64,000 nucleotides of DNA, from positions 3,271-67,270 of the forward strand of contig CAJTXU010000017.1 of the NCBI GenBank assembly GCA_910584125.1. The letters run 5' to 3'. Position numbers and translations under genes: made by a program. Positions 1 through 7,231 of this stretch are shown here, piece after piece (position 1 is the stretch's first letter; the number at the start of each line of letters is the position of its first letter). This DNA is from an uncultured Muribaculaceae bacterium. GTDB taxonomy: Bacteria; Bacteroidota; Bacteroidia; Bacteroidales; Muribaculaceae. A model generated the notes under the pieces. The model was not told the origin of the DNA and searched no databases. It worked only from the letters and a program-made list of their open reading frames with translations.

Positions 1-335
1 GCAACAACATGAAGATGCGCCACCTCCGCGAGGAGCTGCCGGGCTTCGAGAGCCGCTTCGACCATATCGTCACGGCCGACCGCGTGAGCCGCTCGAAACC
101 CGACCCGGAGGGCTATCTTCTCGGCGCGTCGCTGCTCGGCGTCAAGCCTGAGCGCTGCGTCGTAATCGAGGACTCGGCTCAGGGCGTACGCGCGGGCAGG
201 GCCGCCGATGCCTACGTAATCGGGCTCACCACCACCCTGCCGGCCGAACGGATCGCCGACTATTGCGACGAGGTGCACCCAACGCTCGCCCAGATCGATC
301 TTGACGACATCATCAACAAACTCCGCTCGCGATGA
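1..335 (+). CDS. HAD-family phosphatase, 3' part (5' end outside window)
   Basis: C-terminal part of a haloacid dehalogenase-like hydrolase of the beta-phosphoglucomutase or phosphatase subgroup. The frame is open to the left edge, so the DxD nucleophile motif and the cap domain lie outside the window. Visible are the motif III lysine in SKPDP and the motif IV acidic pair in VVIEDSAQGVRAG, followed by the usual glycine-rich turn and an ITGLTTT-like strand. These are the standard positions for Mg2+ and phosphate binding in this fold. It acts in the cytoplasm on a small phosphorylated metabolite, but the substrate cannot be read from this fragment. Its stop overlaps the rarA start by four bases (ATGA), so the two genes are probably translated together. 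Confidence 0.85.
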   Translation, partial: NNMKMRHLREELPGFESRFDHIVTADRVSRSKPDPEGYLLGASLLGVKPERCVVIEDSAQGVRAGRAADAYVIGLTTTLPAERIADYCDEVHPTLAQIDLDDIINKLRSR

Positions 336-1624
336 ACAGCAACCATAACATTCCGCTCGCCGAACGCCTCCGCCCGGCCGACCTCGAGGACTACATCGGC
401 CAGGAACATCTCGTCGGCCCCGACGGCATCATACGCCGCATGATCGAGTCGGGCCGCGTGAATTCATTCATCCTCTGGGGCCCTCCGGGTGTCGGCAAGA
501 CGACGCTGGCCCGCATCGTGGCGGCGCGCACAGAAGCCCCGTTCTACACTCTGTCGGCCGTCACGTCGGGCGTCAAAGACGTGCGCGAGGTGCTCGAACG
601 CGCGGCCGCCGACGCCCGCAGCATATTCGTCAAGGGGCGCCCGATCCTGTTCATCGACGAGATCCACCGCTTCAACAAGTCGCAGCAGGACTCGCTGCTC
701 GGAGCCGTCGAGAAGGGAACCGTGACGCTGATCGGAGCCACGACAGAAAATCCGTCGTTCGAAGTGATACGTCCGCTTCTGTCGCGGGCGCAGGTCTACA
801 CGCTCAGACCGCTTGACATCGACGGCATGGAGCGTCTGCTCGCACGCGCGCTTGAGAAAGACCAGATTCTCGCCGCGCGCAACATCGAGGTCAAGGAGAA
901 AACGGCGCTCTTCCGTTTTGCCGGAGGCGACGCCCGCAAGCTCCTCAACATACTCGACCTCATCGAGCAGTCGGCACCCGAAGGGGCGGACATCGTCATA
1001 GACGACCGTAACGTCACGCAGTGCCTCCAGGAGAACCCGGCTGCCTACGACCGCAACGGCGAGATGCATTACGACATAATCTCGGCCTTCATCAAGTCCG
1101 TACGGGGCAGCGACCCGCAGGGCGCCGTCTACTGGCTCGCCCGCATGGTCGAGGGAGGCGAGGATCCGAAATTCATCGCCCGACGTCTGATGATTCTGGC
1201 CGCCGAAGACATCGGTCTGGCCAATCCCAACGCTCTTCTGCTCGCCAACGCCACGTTTGACGCGCTTGCGAAAATAGGCTGGCCCGAGGGGAGAATCATA
1301 CTTTCAGAATGCGCCATCTATCTCGCCGCCTCACCCAAAAGCAACAGCGCCTACATGGCCGTCAACAACGCCCAGCAGATGGTCCGCTCGACCGGCGACC
1401 TGCCCGTTCCGCTCCATCTGCGCAACGCTCCCACCGGTCTAATGAAAGAATTGGGTTACGGCAAAGAGTATAAATATGCGCATGATTATGCAGGCAATTA
1501 CGTCAAGCAGCAATACCTTCCCGACGGCCTCGTAGGCTCTCAGTTCTGGAAACCCGGCGCCAACCCCCAGGAAGCGAAGATGGCCGAAAGGCTCTGCACC
1601 CTCGAACAAAACAGCCAAGAATAA
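332..1624 (+). CDS. rarA: Replication-associated recombination protein A (RarA/MgsA AAA+ ATPase)
   Basis: Clamp-loader-like AAA+ ATPase that acts at stalled replication forks and gapped DNA. At 430 residues it has the normal family length. Walker A is GPPGVGKTT near residues 50-58, and Walker B is LFIDEIHRF near residue 106, followed by the sensor-1 region GATTENPSF. The C-terminal half carries the MgsA tetramerisation region (NPNALLLANA, YLAASPKSNSAY, PVPLHLRNAPT). The start is the ATG that overlaps the upstream HAD stop, which indicates translational coupling. Downstream there is a purine-rich repeat and a hairpin, then the convergent esterase gene. Confidence 0.96.
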   Translation: MNSNHNIPLAERLRPADLEDYIGQEHLVGPDGIIRRMIESGRVNSFILWGPPGVGKTTLARIVAARTEAPFYTLSAVTSGVKDVREVLERAAADARSIFVKGRPILFIDEIHRFNKSQQDSLLGAVEKGTVTLIGATTENPSFEVIRPLLSRAQVYTLRPLDIDGMERLLARALEKDQILAARNIEVKEKTALFRFAGGDARKLLNILDLIEQSAPEGADIVIDDRNVTQCLQENPAAYDRNGEMHYDIISAFIKSVRGSDPQGAVYWLARMVEGGEDPKFIARRLMILAAEDIGLANPNALLLANATFDALAKIGWPEGRIILSECAIYLAASPKSNSAYMAVNNAQQMVRSTGDLPVPLHLRNAPTGLMKELGYGKEYKYAHDYAGNYVKQQYLPDGLVGSQFWKPGANPQEAKMAERLCTLEQNSQE

Positions 1625-1710
1625 TACAAGAAGCAAGAAGTAAGAAGAAGATGAAGAAGTAAGAAGAAAGAAGTAAGAAATAAAAAGTAAAAAGTAAAAA
1701 GTAAAAAGTA
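1625..1710 (+). repeat. Purine-rich AAGTAAAAAGTAA-type simple repeat
   Basis: Immediately after the rarA stop the plus strand becomes almost pure A/G/T, with units AAGAAGTAAG and then AAAAAGT repeated in tandem. The same kind of tract occurs at 23770-23830, around 60720-60770 and after glnS at 63911-63950, always just outside a coding end. Confidence 0.7.
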
Positions 1711-1740
1711 AGAGGCCCCGCCAATGCGGAGCCTCTCTCT
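1711..1740. terminator. Hairpin between convergent rarA and esterase genes
   Basis: AGAGGC at 1711-1716 pairs with GCCTCT at 1731-1736, and CCGC at 1718-1721 pairs with GCGG at 1726-1729, around a CAAT loop. It sits between two converging genes and is followed on the plus strand by a pyrimidine run, so a terminator for one or both is likely. A 9-base direct repeat (GACCTTAAA, nearly three copies) follows at 1747-1771. Confidence 0.5.
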
Positions 1741-1772
1741 TATTGTGACCTTAAAGACCTTAAAGACCTTTC

Positions 1773-2966
1773 TCACTTGAAGAGCCGTGGCAGGAAGTCG
1801 ACCAGATACCGCCGCCAGTTGGTCCACTCGTGGCCGAACTTCGACTCCTTATAGACATAAGGCAGCCCGAGGGAGTCAAGTTCCGCACGGAAGTCCTTGT
1901 TCTCTTCATACAAGAAGTCATCCTCACCGATAGCAATATAATATTGCTTCACGCCTTTCGCGAACTGACTGCCGACACTACCCTTTCTGTCCTTATATAT
2001 GTCGGCGACCTCGGCCGCGTGCGGTCTGACAGCCGCCGAGAAGAGTCCGACATACCCGAACAGATCGGGGTAAATCGCCGACGTATACAGCGAATGCATG
2101 CCGCCCATAGATAGGCCCGCTATGGCCCGCGAGTCTTTGTCGCGTTTCGTGCGGAAGTGGCCGTCGACATACTCGACAATCTCCGGAAAGTGCGTCTCGA
2201 ACACGCCGTCCATCGTGTGCGGAAGATTGAATTCGGGTTGCTCGAAACCGAGCCCGTCGGCACCGGGCGTCGCATGTCGAGCCATATTGCCGTTGGGCAT
2301 CACGACGACCATCGGCTCCGCTCGCCCCGACGCGATGAGATTGTCGAGAATCTGCACAGCCCGTCCGAGCTCGCTCCATGCATATTCGTCGCCTCCCATG
2401 CCGTGAAGCAGATAAAGGACCGGATAAGACTTCCCCGACATCTCGTATCCGGCGGGCGTGTACACCCGCATCCGGCGCTGCGCGTTGTCGAACGACGTCG
2501 TATACCACACGTCGCTCACTGTGCCATGGGGCACATCCGACACCATATACTCACGCGATCCGTCGCCCGGAACGAGTACCATATTCGACACCGATTTCAC
2601 ATCGCGCACCATGAAGACATTGTTCGGATCATTGGTCTCCACACCGTCGACCACGAACTTGTAGGTATACAGATCAGGCTCGAGCGAAGAGAGGGTCGCT
2701 GTCCAGAGTCCGTTGTTTCCCGCCATCTTCACAAATGGAACTTTTTGCATATTTCCGGCGGAATCGACCGCGGTTTCGTGCCGCGTCACATTGCCGACCA
2801 GCAGCACTTCGCGCGCGCCGGGAGCATACAGATTGAACGTCGCTTCGCCCGTCGGCGAAAGCTTCGGAGACACTATCCGAGAGGCCTCGGGCATGATAGC
2901 CTCCTGTGCATTGACAGCAAAGTTTGCCATCAACATCGATGCAATTAAAACACAGAGTTTATTCAT
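1773..2966 (-). CDS. Secreted alpha/beta-hydrolase esterase with N-terminal E-set (CBM48-like) domain
   Basis: A 397-residue exported esterase of the feruloyl/esterase-D type. It begins with a signal peptide (charged start, hydrophobic stretch, cleavage probably after NAQ near residue 21). Residues about 30-135 look like an immunoglobulin-fold E-set or CBM48 module. The catalytic domain has the nucleophile elbow GLSMGG, an acidic residue in GEDDFLY and the histidine in FGHEW, so the Ser-Asp-His triad appears complete. Such proteins in Bacteroidales act in the periplasm or at the surface and often remove acyl or feruloyl groups from plant or host glycans. The actual substrate is unknown: no SusC/D pair or glycoside hydrolase of a polysaccharide locus is adjacent. 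A TAGATTTG -7 box lies upstream at 3013-3020. Confidence 0.88.
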   Translation of the reverse strand: MNKLCVLIASMLMANFAVNAQEAIMPEASRIVSPKLSPTGEATFNLYAPGAREVLLVGNVTRHETAVDSAGNMQKVPFVKMAGNNGLWTATLSSLEPDLYTYKFVVDGVETNDPNNVFMVRDVKSVSNMVLVPGDGSREYMVSDVPHGTVSDVWYTTSFDNAQRRMRVYTPAGYEMSGKSYPVLYLLHGMGGDEYAWSELGRAVQILDNLIASGRAEPMVVVMPNGNMARHATPGADGLGFEQPEFNLPHTMDGVFETHFPEIVEYVDGHFRTKRDKDSRAIAGLSMGGMHSLYTSAIYPDLFGYVGLFSAAVRPHAAEVADIYKDRKGSVGSQFAKGVKQYYIAIGEDDFLYEENKDFRAELDSLGLPYVYKESKFGHEWTNWRRYLVDFLPRLFK

Positions 2967-3012
2967 GAGAATTTGATATTTTGGATTATCTCGACCATCA
3001 GACCGAATTTTT

Positions 3013-3020
3013 CAAATCTA
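3013..3020 (-). promoter_or_regulatory. Probable -7 box of esterase promoter
   Basis: Read on the minus strand this is TAGATTTG, matching the Bacteroidota TAnnTTTG -7 element. It would give a leader of about 40 bases before the ATG at 2966. The -33 element is weak: TTGG at 3041-3038, 17 bases away. Confidence 0.45.
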
Positions 3021-3042
3021 AACAAGCGTCAAAAAGACCAAT

Positions 3043-3256
3043 TCCCCTTAACCCCCATTTCCTCTTTCCCATTCCCGTTCCCATTCCCGTTCCCATTTCC
3101 TCATTCCCATTTCCTCATTCCCTATTCCCTATTCCCCATTCCCCATTCCCGCATTTCCATTTTCAATTCCCATTCCCTCTTTCCCTCATTCCCATTTCCC
3201 CAATTTCCTTCAGTTTCCTCATTTCCCCGATTTCGTCATTTCCCCGATTTTTTAGT
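3043..3256. repeat. C-rich hexamer-like tandem repeat (CCCATT/CCCGTT), G-quadruplex-prone on the minus strand
   Basis: This fills most of the 363-base gap between the regulator and the esterase promoter. The plus strand is almost pure C and T with some A. At 3068-3094 five CCC triplets are spaced exactly three bases apart, and further CCC/CCCC runs follow to about 3151. The minus strand therefore carries regularly spaced GGG runs, which fit the classic G-quadruplex pattern. Beyond 3160 the repeat becomes irregular. Open frames across it are low-complexity Pro/Phe artefacts. Confidence 0.85.
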
Positions 3257-3329
3257 TTCCGAATCCTAAGCTCCATGTGCGGAGGCGAAGCCGACTTAGA
3301 AAAACCTCAATCCAGCCTCCTCGCCAAGA

Positions 3330-3971
3330 TCACCCCTTCGGATAGAACGTTTCGAACGTCGAGTCGTCATAATAGACCGTGATATGCGAGACTTTGCGCG
3401 GATTTTTCTTCATTTTATCTATTTGCTTTTGCAACTCGGCAAGTTTCAAACCCAGCTCTTCCTGCTTATTTTCAAGACTTTGGGCCACAAAAGCAGGGGT
3501 ATTTAAGCCGCTGACGTTCGAAAATTTATTCTGACCCGCCTGATTGGACGAAAATCCCGGATTTTCGCAAGGATTTTTCACCCCCGCAGACCCTGTTTCG
3601 GCGTATGAAGCCTCTCCCGCAGCTCCAGGCACGCCTCCACCGCCTTCCATACCGACAGCCTGCGGATTCCCAACACCCAAACCAGATGCTCCATCCGCCA
3701 GACCTCCCGTGGCGCAACCCGAAGAGTCACCCGAAACGCCATCGCCTTCAATCATAGGACCCTCGCCGAAAAGAAGCCACAACACCGACAGCCGAGGGAA
3801 CGCCTTGTGGATCTGACCAATCAGAACGTCGCTTATCTTCTTGTTTCTGCCACTCAACAGTTGCGACAGACTCGGCCGCGGTATTCCGCAGCGGTCTGCA
3901 AACTGAGAGTGGGTGAGACCCTCCGTTTCGATGAACCCTTTTAGGCGAATCGCCACATTCAAGTCGTCCAT
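3330..3971 (-). CDS. XRE-like helix-turn-helix transcriptional regulator
   Basis: A 213-residue protein with an N-terminal Cro/CI-type helix-turn-helix at residues about 5-65; the recognition helix is around CGIPRPSLSQLLSGR. The next segment, PRLSVLWLLFGEGPM, is the usual end of the domain in Bacteroidales members. Residues about 75-140 are a Gly/Ala/Ser-rich linker, followed by a short coiled coil (LENKQEELGLKLAELQKQI) and a small C-terminal strand region ending YDDSTFETFYPKG. No enzymatic domain is seen. Its promoter (4002-4033) is overlapped by two perfect inverted repeats, so it probably represses itself. It stands alone beside a 1.1 kb AT-rich gap with no integrase, so I infer a stand-alone or relict regulator rather than an active prophage repressor. 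Confidence 0.85.
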   Translation of the reverse strand: MDDLNVAIRLKGFIETEGLTHSQFADRCGIPRPSLSQLLSGRNKKISDVLIGQIHKAFPRLSVLWLLFGEGPMIEGDGVSGDSSGCATGGLADGASGLGVGNPQAVGMEGGGGVPGAAGEASYAETGSAGVKNPCENPGFSSNQAGQNKFSNVSGLNTPAFVAQSLENKQEELGLKLAELQKQIDKMKKNPRKVSHITVYYDDSTFETFYPKG

Positions 3972-3985
3972 AGAGCAAATTCAAT

Positions 3986-4005
3986 TTTGTAATTCCGATT
4001 ACAAA
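3986..4005. promoter_or_regulatory. Palindromic operator 1 of the HTH regulator
   Basis: A perfect inverted repeat of 8-base arms, TTTGTAAT and ATTACAAA, separated by TCCG. It lies 15 bases upstream of the regulator start and overlaps the -7 box and the expected transcription start, the position expected for an autorepressor site. Confidence 0.6.
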
Positions 4006-4033
4006 GTTAACACTTTAATTTGTAAATAACAAA
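4002..4033 (-). promoter_or_regulatory. Promoter of the HTH regulator (TTTG, 20 bases, TAACTTTG)
   Basis: On the minus strand TTTG occupies 4033-4030 and TAACTTTG occupies 4009-4002, with a 20-base spacer. This is a full match to the Bacteroidota housekeeping promoter. Transcription would start near 3995, about 24 bases before the ATG. Confidence 0.75.
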
Positions 4034-4038
4034 TTAAA
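4014..4038. promoter_or_regulatory. Palindromic operator 2 of the HTH regulator
   Basis: A perfect inverted repeat with 10-base arms, TTTAATTTGT and ACAAATTAAA, around AAATA. It covers the -33 element and shares the TTTGT/ACAAA half-site core with operator 1. The two dyad centres are about 30 bases apart, roughly three helical turns, so two dimers could bind the same DNA face. Confidence 0.6.
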
Positions 4039-4958
4039 ATTCACAATTTACAAAGTTTGCATTTTACACACCTGCTGAATTCAAACCTCATTTGCTTTTG
4101 CAAATGAAAACACAACTGTTTCAATTTCACTTTAATAATACCTACTAAATTGATAATAACAAGAAATTAGGGCAACCCGGCGCTGAATTACTTCAAAAGA
4201 GGTTTAATGCACCCCGTTTTTCCATATTGTATATGATATTTCGAGGCTATATCATTGTTTATATGCGTGTTAAGTTAAAGGCAAATAAATGTTAAAAGAG
4301 ATATTTTGCATTTCTCAATTATAGACATCTGCAAATTATATATTGCAGAACAATCGTTTTCATCTGTTATTCATTAAGATATTTTGCGATATTAAACTCA
4401 AATTATCAACTGCAAATTGCAAACAGGGATAAAAATTTGCAATTCGATATTACGATTTGCAAATTGCCGCATCGCGACCGATATGCCGACGAAATTTGGT
4501 CCCAATTTGACCAATTTGCAATTTTAGGATTGAGGCGTCCAAAACGCCCTGTCCTCCCTCCGGAGTGGCAAGTATCAAAAGAACACACTGGAGTCGGCGA
4601 GAATATAATATTTGCCTATAATCGCACGAGCAAAAAGATTCGCACGAACGTCAGGCCGTTAAATCGAGCATAAATCAACACTAAGACACGAGATGACAGC
4701 AAGATAGCGATAAATCAAAAGAATCCGGATTCAAGTCGAAATAGCTAAAACCTGGGTAAAAAGAACCCAAAAAGGACCAAGAAAACCCAAGAGGGCCACT
4801 TTTGGACTCCAAAGGACACAAAAAGGCTTGAGAAGCCTATAATAGCGGAACGAGAGTGAAAGCCGGCCCCTATGGAGGACTGCTTTGAAACACCGGCTGC
4901 AATGCAGCCGCTCACCTAACCTGAGACGCCCCCTTCCTCTCACCCACTGAAGTCAAGA
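4039..4958. other. AT-rich intergenic region without a supportable gene; many TTTGCAAAT-like motifs
   Basis: About 900 bases with no convincing coding sequence. To about 4700 it is much richer in A+T than the rest of the window and is scattered with overlapping ATTTGC/GCAAAT words (for example near 4060, 4093, 4328, 4410, 4436, 4456 and 4524). The short open frames here (4406-4588 on minus, 4437-4673 on plus) lack family features and share the same AT-rich words. From about 4740 the plus strand is rich in AAG, CCC and AAAAAGG words. Possible explanations are decayed mobile DNA or a multi-site regulatory region; I cannot decide. Confidence 0.5.
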
Positions 4959-5004
4959 CAGCGCAGGGCCTCTTCCGGCTTCCGCCGGAAGAGGCCCTGC
5001 GCTG
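4959..5004. terminator. Very stable 21-base-pair hairpin
   Basis: A perfect inverted repeat with 21-base arms (4959-4979 and 4984-5004) around a TTCC loop; the stem includes GGGCCTCTTCCGGC. It lies 3' of the GNAT gene, which is read from the minus strand, so termination or mRNA-end protection is likely. It is immediately followed by copy 1 of the dispersed 23-base repeat. Confidence 0.6.
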
Positions 5005-5006
5005 CT

Positions 5007-5029
5007 GTGGCGCGACCGAAGGGAGCGCT
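5007..5029 (+). repeat. Dispersed 23-base repeat, copy 1 of 3
   Basis: Begins GTGGCGCGACC and ends GGAGCGCT. Identical copies are at 44777-44799 and 48402-48424. Each can fold as GCGC/GCGC and CC/GG pairs separated by tandem G-A mismatches with a GAA loop. All three lie directly at gene ends. Confidence 0.8.
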
Positions 5030-5067
5030 CCAATCTAAAGCCAAGCGAGGCGAGCGCAGCCTCGGCT

Positions 5068-6339
5068 CTAATCGAGCATCAGCGAGATGGCGCCGTTAAT
5101 CGAGGGGATGCCGAAGGCCTCGGTGATCATATTGTCGGTGTCGCGACGCCTGAACAAAATCTCGCCGATGTCGCGCCGAGTCATCACGTGCGCCGTCTTG
5201 TCGGCCGGAATCGAATCGGCGGGAAGACGATTGAGCTTCAACTTGCCGTCGCGGACGTCGATCTGCTCATATGTATAGACATCCGGGGCTTTCACGAGAA
5301 TCGAATATTTCAGATCGTGCCGGGTATCGGCCTGAAATTTTAAAACCTCAGGAAGGTCCAGAATCCGGGCCATTCCATAGACTCTCGAATGAGCCGCGAG
5401 CGAATAGACGCGCTCGGTCACGGAGATCGACGGTACCTGTCGCGCGTCGGTCATCACCGAACCGTAGGTGCGCGACCAAAGAGCCTTGCGGTCCATCTCG
5501 ATCGAAGGAACATAGTGCGCGATCGACAATTCACGGTTTGTCGTCTTCACACTGCCGAGCACCTTGAAGCGACTCGCCAGGTCGGCGGTGAAAAGTTTGT
5601 GGACTTTCACCTCGCCGTCGGAAACCGACGTGAAAGCTACGGCGGTCACCTCGTCCTGCGGGTTCAAGACGTAGTGAATTACGCCTCCGCTGAGCCCGTT
5701 TTCGGCTATCAAAAGCTCAATATCGCGGTCCGAATGTATTATCTGCAAATCTCGCTGAGTATTCTCAATAGAGCGTATCAATGTTTTTATACCATCGAGA
5801 ACGCCGTCCGAACCCTTGTTTGTTCCGCGCAGGAATCCCGTCTTCAGCGAGGCGTAATAGCGTCGCTTGAGGTCCGCGACCTTCTCCTTCTGCTCAAGAA
5901 GCACTGACTCATACTCGCGGTCGAAGTCATGGAGAGACGTATAATTATCGACGACGCGATAGAAGGCGTTGACGTAGTCGCGGTCGCGGTAGTACTTGCG
6001 CAGGCCCTCGTCGGCCGGAATCAGGAACGTGAATACGAAGCCCTTTTCGCGGGCCACCTCGTTGATGCGTGCGAGCAGACGCGTCATGATGCCCCGTGAG
6101 CGGAACTGCGGGCGCGTGGCGAGTCCGCAGAGATAGAGGCCTCGGACGCGCAGCTCGGCGTTGCCGAATTCATAAGGCACGCCGATCAGGCCGGCCACCA
6201 CGTCGCCGCCCGACTCCTCGTAGGCTACGAGTTCGGGGTCGAAATAATTGTTGAATACCAGAGAGATATATTCATCCGTGTCGTGAAATGTATCTTTCCA
6301 TAGCTTTGCGAGCCTGCTTTTGAGTTCTGTCGGATTCAT
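5068..6339 (-). CDS. GNAT-family N-acetyltransferase (Eis-like, two-domain)
   Basis: A cytoplasmic acetyl-CoA-dependent acyltransferase of 423 residues from the chosen ATG. The N-terminal GNAT domain includes LYLCGLATRPQFRSRGIMTRLL, the beta4/alpha3 region whose R-x-x-G-x-G/A-like loop binds the acetyl-CoA pyrophosphate. A second half of about 230 residues resembles the extended C-terminal portion of Eis/DUF4081-like enzymes. A longer frame begins with TTG at 6405, but that codon lies within a TAACTTTG promoter -7 box, so the ATG at 6339 (MNPTELKSRL) is the sensible start. The substrate is unknown; relatives acetylate amines on small molecules or proteins. It appears monocistronic, and a strong hairpin follows its stop. 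Confidence 0.85.
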   Translation of the reverse strand: MNPTELKSRLAKLWKDTFHDTDEYISLVFNNYFDPELVAYEESGGDVVAGLIGVPYEFGNAELRVRGLYLCGLATRPQFRSRGIMTRLLARINEVAREKGFVFTFLIPADEGLRKYYRDRDYVNAFYRVVDNYTSLHDFDREYESVLLEQKEKVADLKRRYYASLKTGFLRGTNKGSDGVLDGIKTLIRSIENTQRDLQIIHSDRDIELLIAENGLSGGVIHYVLNPQDEVTAVAFTSVSDGEVKVHKLFTADLASRFKVLGSVKTTNRELSIAHYVPSIEMDRKALWSRTYGSVMTDARQVPSISVTERVYSLAAHSRVYGMARILDLPEVLKFQADTRHDLKYSILVKAPDVYTYEQIDVRDGKLKLNRLPADSIPADKTAHVMTRRDIGEILFRRRDTDNMITEAFGIPSINGAISLMLD

Positions 6340-6402
6340 ATAGGGCGTTATTACGGGCGGCTCCAGAGGCCGTATGCCCCTGGCTCCGTTTGAAATTATG
6401 CT

Positions 6403-6434
6403 CAAAGTTACAAAAAATCCTTAAAATCCGCAAT
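6403..6434 (-). promoter_or_regulatory. Promoter of the GNAT gene
   Basis: TAACTTTG on the minus strand at 6410-6403 matches the -7 consensus. ATTG at 6434-6431, 20 bases upstream, is a three-of-four match to TTTG. It rules out translation from the TTG at 6405. Confidence 0.6.
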
Positions 6435-6580
6435 AGCAACGGCCCGATGCGGTACAACGACTTGAACTTTTCGAGAATCCGAGGGTTTTAACCTCAGAAC
6501 ACACGTATATCCCCGGCGGCTTGGCTGAGTCGCGGGGACTTCGCCGGAATCCGGTTCCGGGTACGTAAAAAAGACATAAA

Positions 6581-7231
6581 ATGAGAATAGTTTCAGCTAT
6601 ATCAACCGCCATCCTGGCCATAAGCGCGCTGTTCGCTTCCGAAGGCCATTACAAATTCGTTCAGGCCGTGCCCGCTTCTGCAGCGCAGGCGATAGTCAAA
6701 GAAGAGACATCAGACTTCGAGAAGGCCGTCCAGATCATCAAGAAATACGAGACCCTGCATCAGCCCAGGCACTGGCCCCTCGTAGGCTACGGCCACAAGG
6801 TGCTCCCCGGCGAGAAATTCAGCCGCAAGAGGGCGATGAGCGAGGCCGATGCCGACGCGCTGCTGCGCAAGGACCTGCTCAAAAACTGCGCCGTTTTCCG
6901 CAAATTTGGCGCCGACTCGCTGCTGCTCGGCGTCCTGGCATACAATATCGGCAGCGGCGCCACGTTACGAAGTTCGGTGGTCAGAAAACTCAAGGCAGGC
7001 AACCGCGACATATATTCAAGCTACATAGCGCACGCCCGCTACCGCGGCAAGATACACTCGCAGATCCAGCGACGCCGCATCGAGGAGTTCGAGACTCTCT
7101 TCATCAAGGACATGGACCTGCATCTCCGCAAGCAGCAACAGCAGCAGCGCGAGGCAGCCCCCGTCGACAAAGGCAGACCACTCACTTACATTCCAAACAC
7201 ACAGCCCCCATGCATTCTACCAAAATCATAA
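6581..7231 (+). CDS. Exported GH24-type (T4-like) lysozyme domain protein
   Basis: A 216-residue protein with an N-terminal hydrophobic export signal (residues about 5-20), then a phage-type lysozyme fold at about 45-180. The likely catalytic glutamate is E57 in KKYETLHQ, followed by PLVGYGHKVLPGE, the family GYGH strand motif, and by AYNIGSGATLRSS, the conserved helix of muramidases. The loop between the Glu and GYGH has HQPRHW where T4 lysozyme has its Asp/Thr region, so the catalytic partner residue is not certain. The C-terminus is rich in Gln and Arg. It probably cleaves glycan strands in the periplasm during wall remodelling. It overlaps the next lipoprotein gene by 22 bases; there is no other phage gene nearby, so this is a host gene. 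Confidence 0.75.
   Translation: MRIVSAISTAILAISALFASEGHYKFVQAVPASAAQAIVKEETSDFEKAVQIIKKYETLHQPRHWPLVGYGHKVLPGEKFSRKRAMSEADADALLRKDLLKNCAVFRKFGADSLLLGVLAYNIGSGATLRSSVVRKLKAGNRDIYSSYIAHARYRGKIHSQIQRRRIEEFETLFIKDMDLHLRKQQQQQREAAPVDKGRPLTYIPNTQPPCILPKS

Noticed and set aside
3043..3160. Regular repeats considered as a CRISPR array
   Set aside because: Units are about six bases and nearly pure pyrimidine, without spacers or cas genes.
2973..3382. Two overlapping plus-strand open frames encoding Pro/Phe repeats
   Set aside because: They arise from the CCCATT-type simple repeat and have no real protein features.
4406..4673. Short open frames on both strands in the AT-rich gap
   Set aside because: No homology signal, overlapping each other on opposite strands, and made of the recurring TTTGCAAAT words.
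6430..6520. Minus-strand stretch with an AGTTCAAGTC word like a tRNA T-loop
   Set aside because: No acceptor, D-arm or anticodon stem can be formed around it.
6581..7231. Prophage remnant suggested by lysozyme and holin-like genes
   Set aside because: They are 16 kb apart, each among host envelope genes, and no capsid, portal, terminase or integrase is present.
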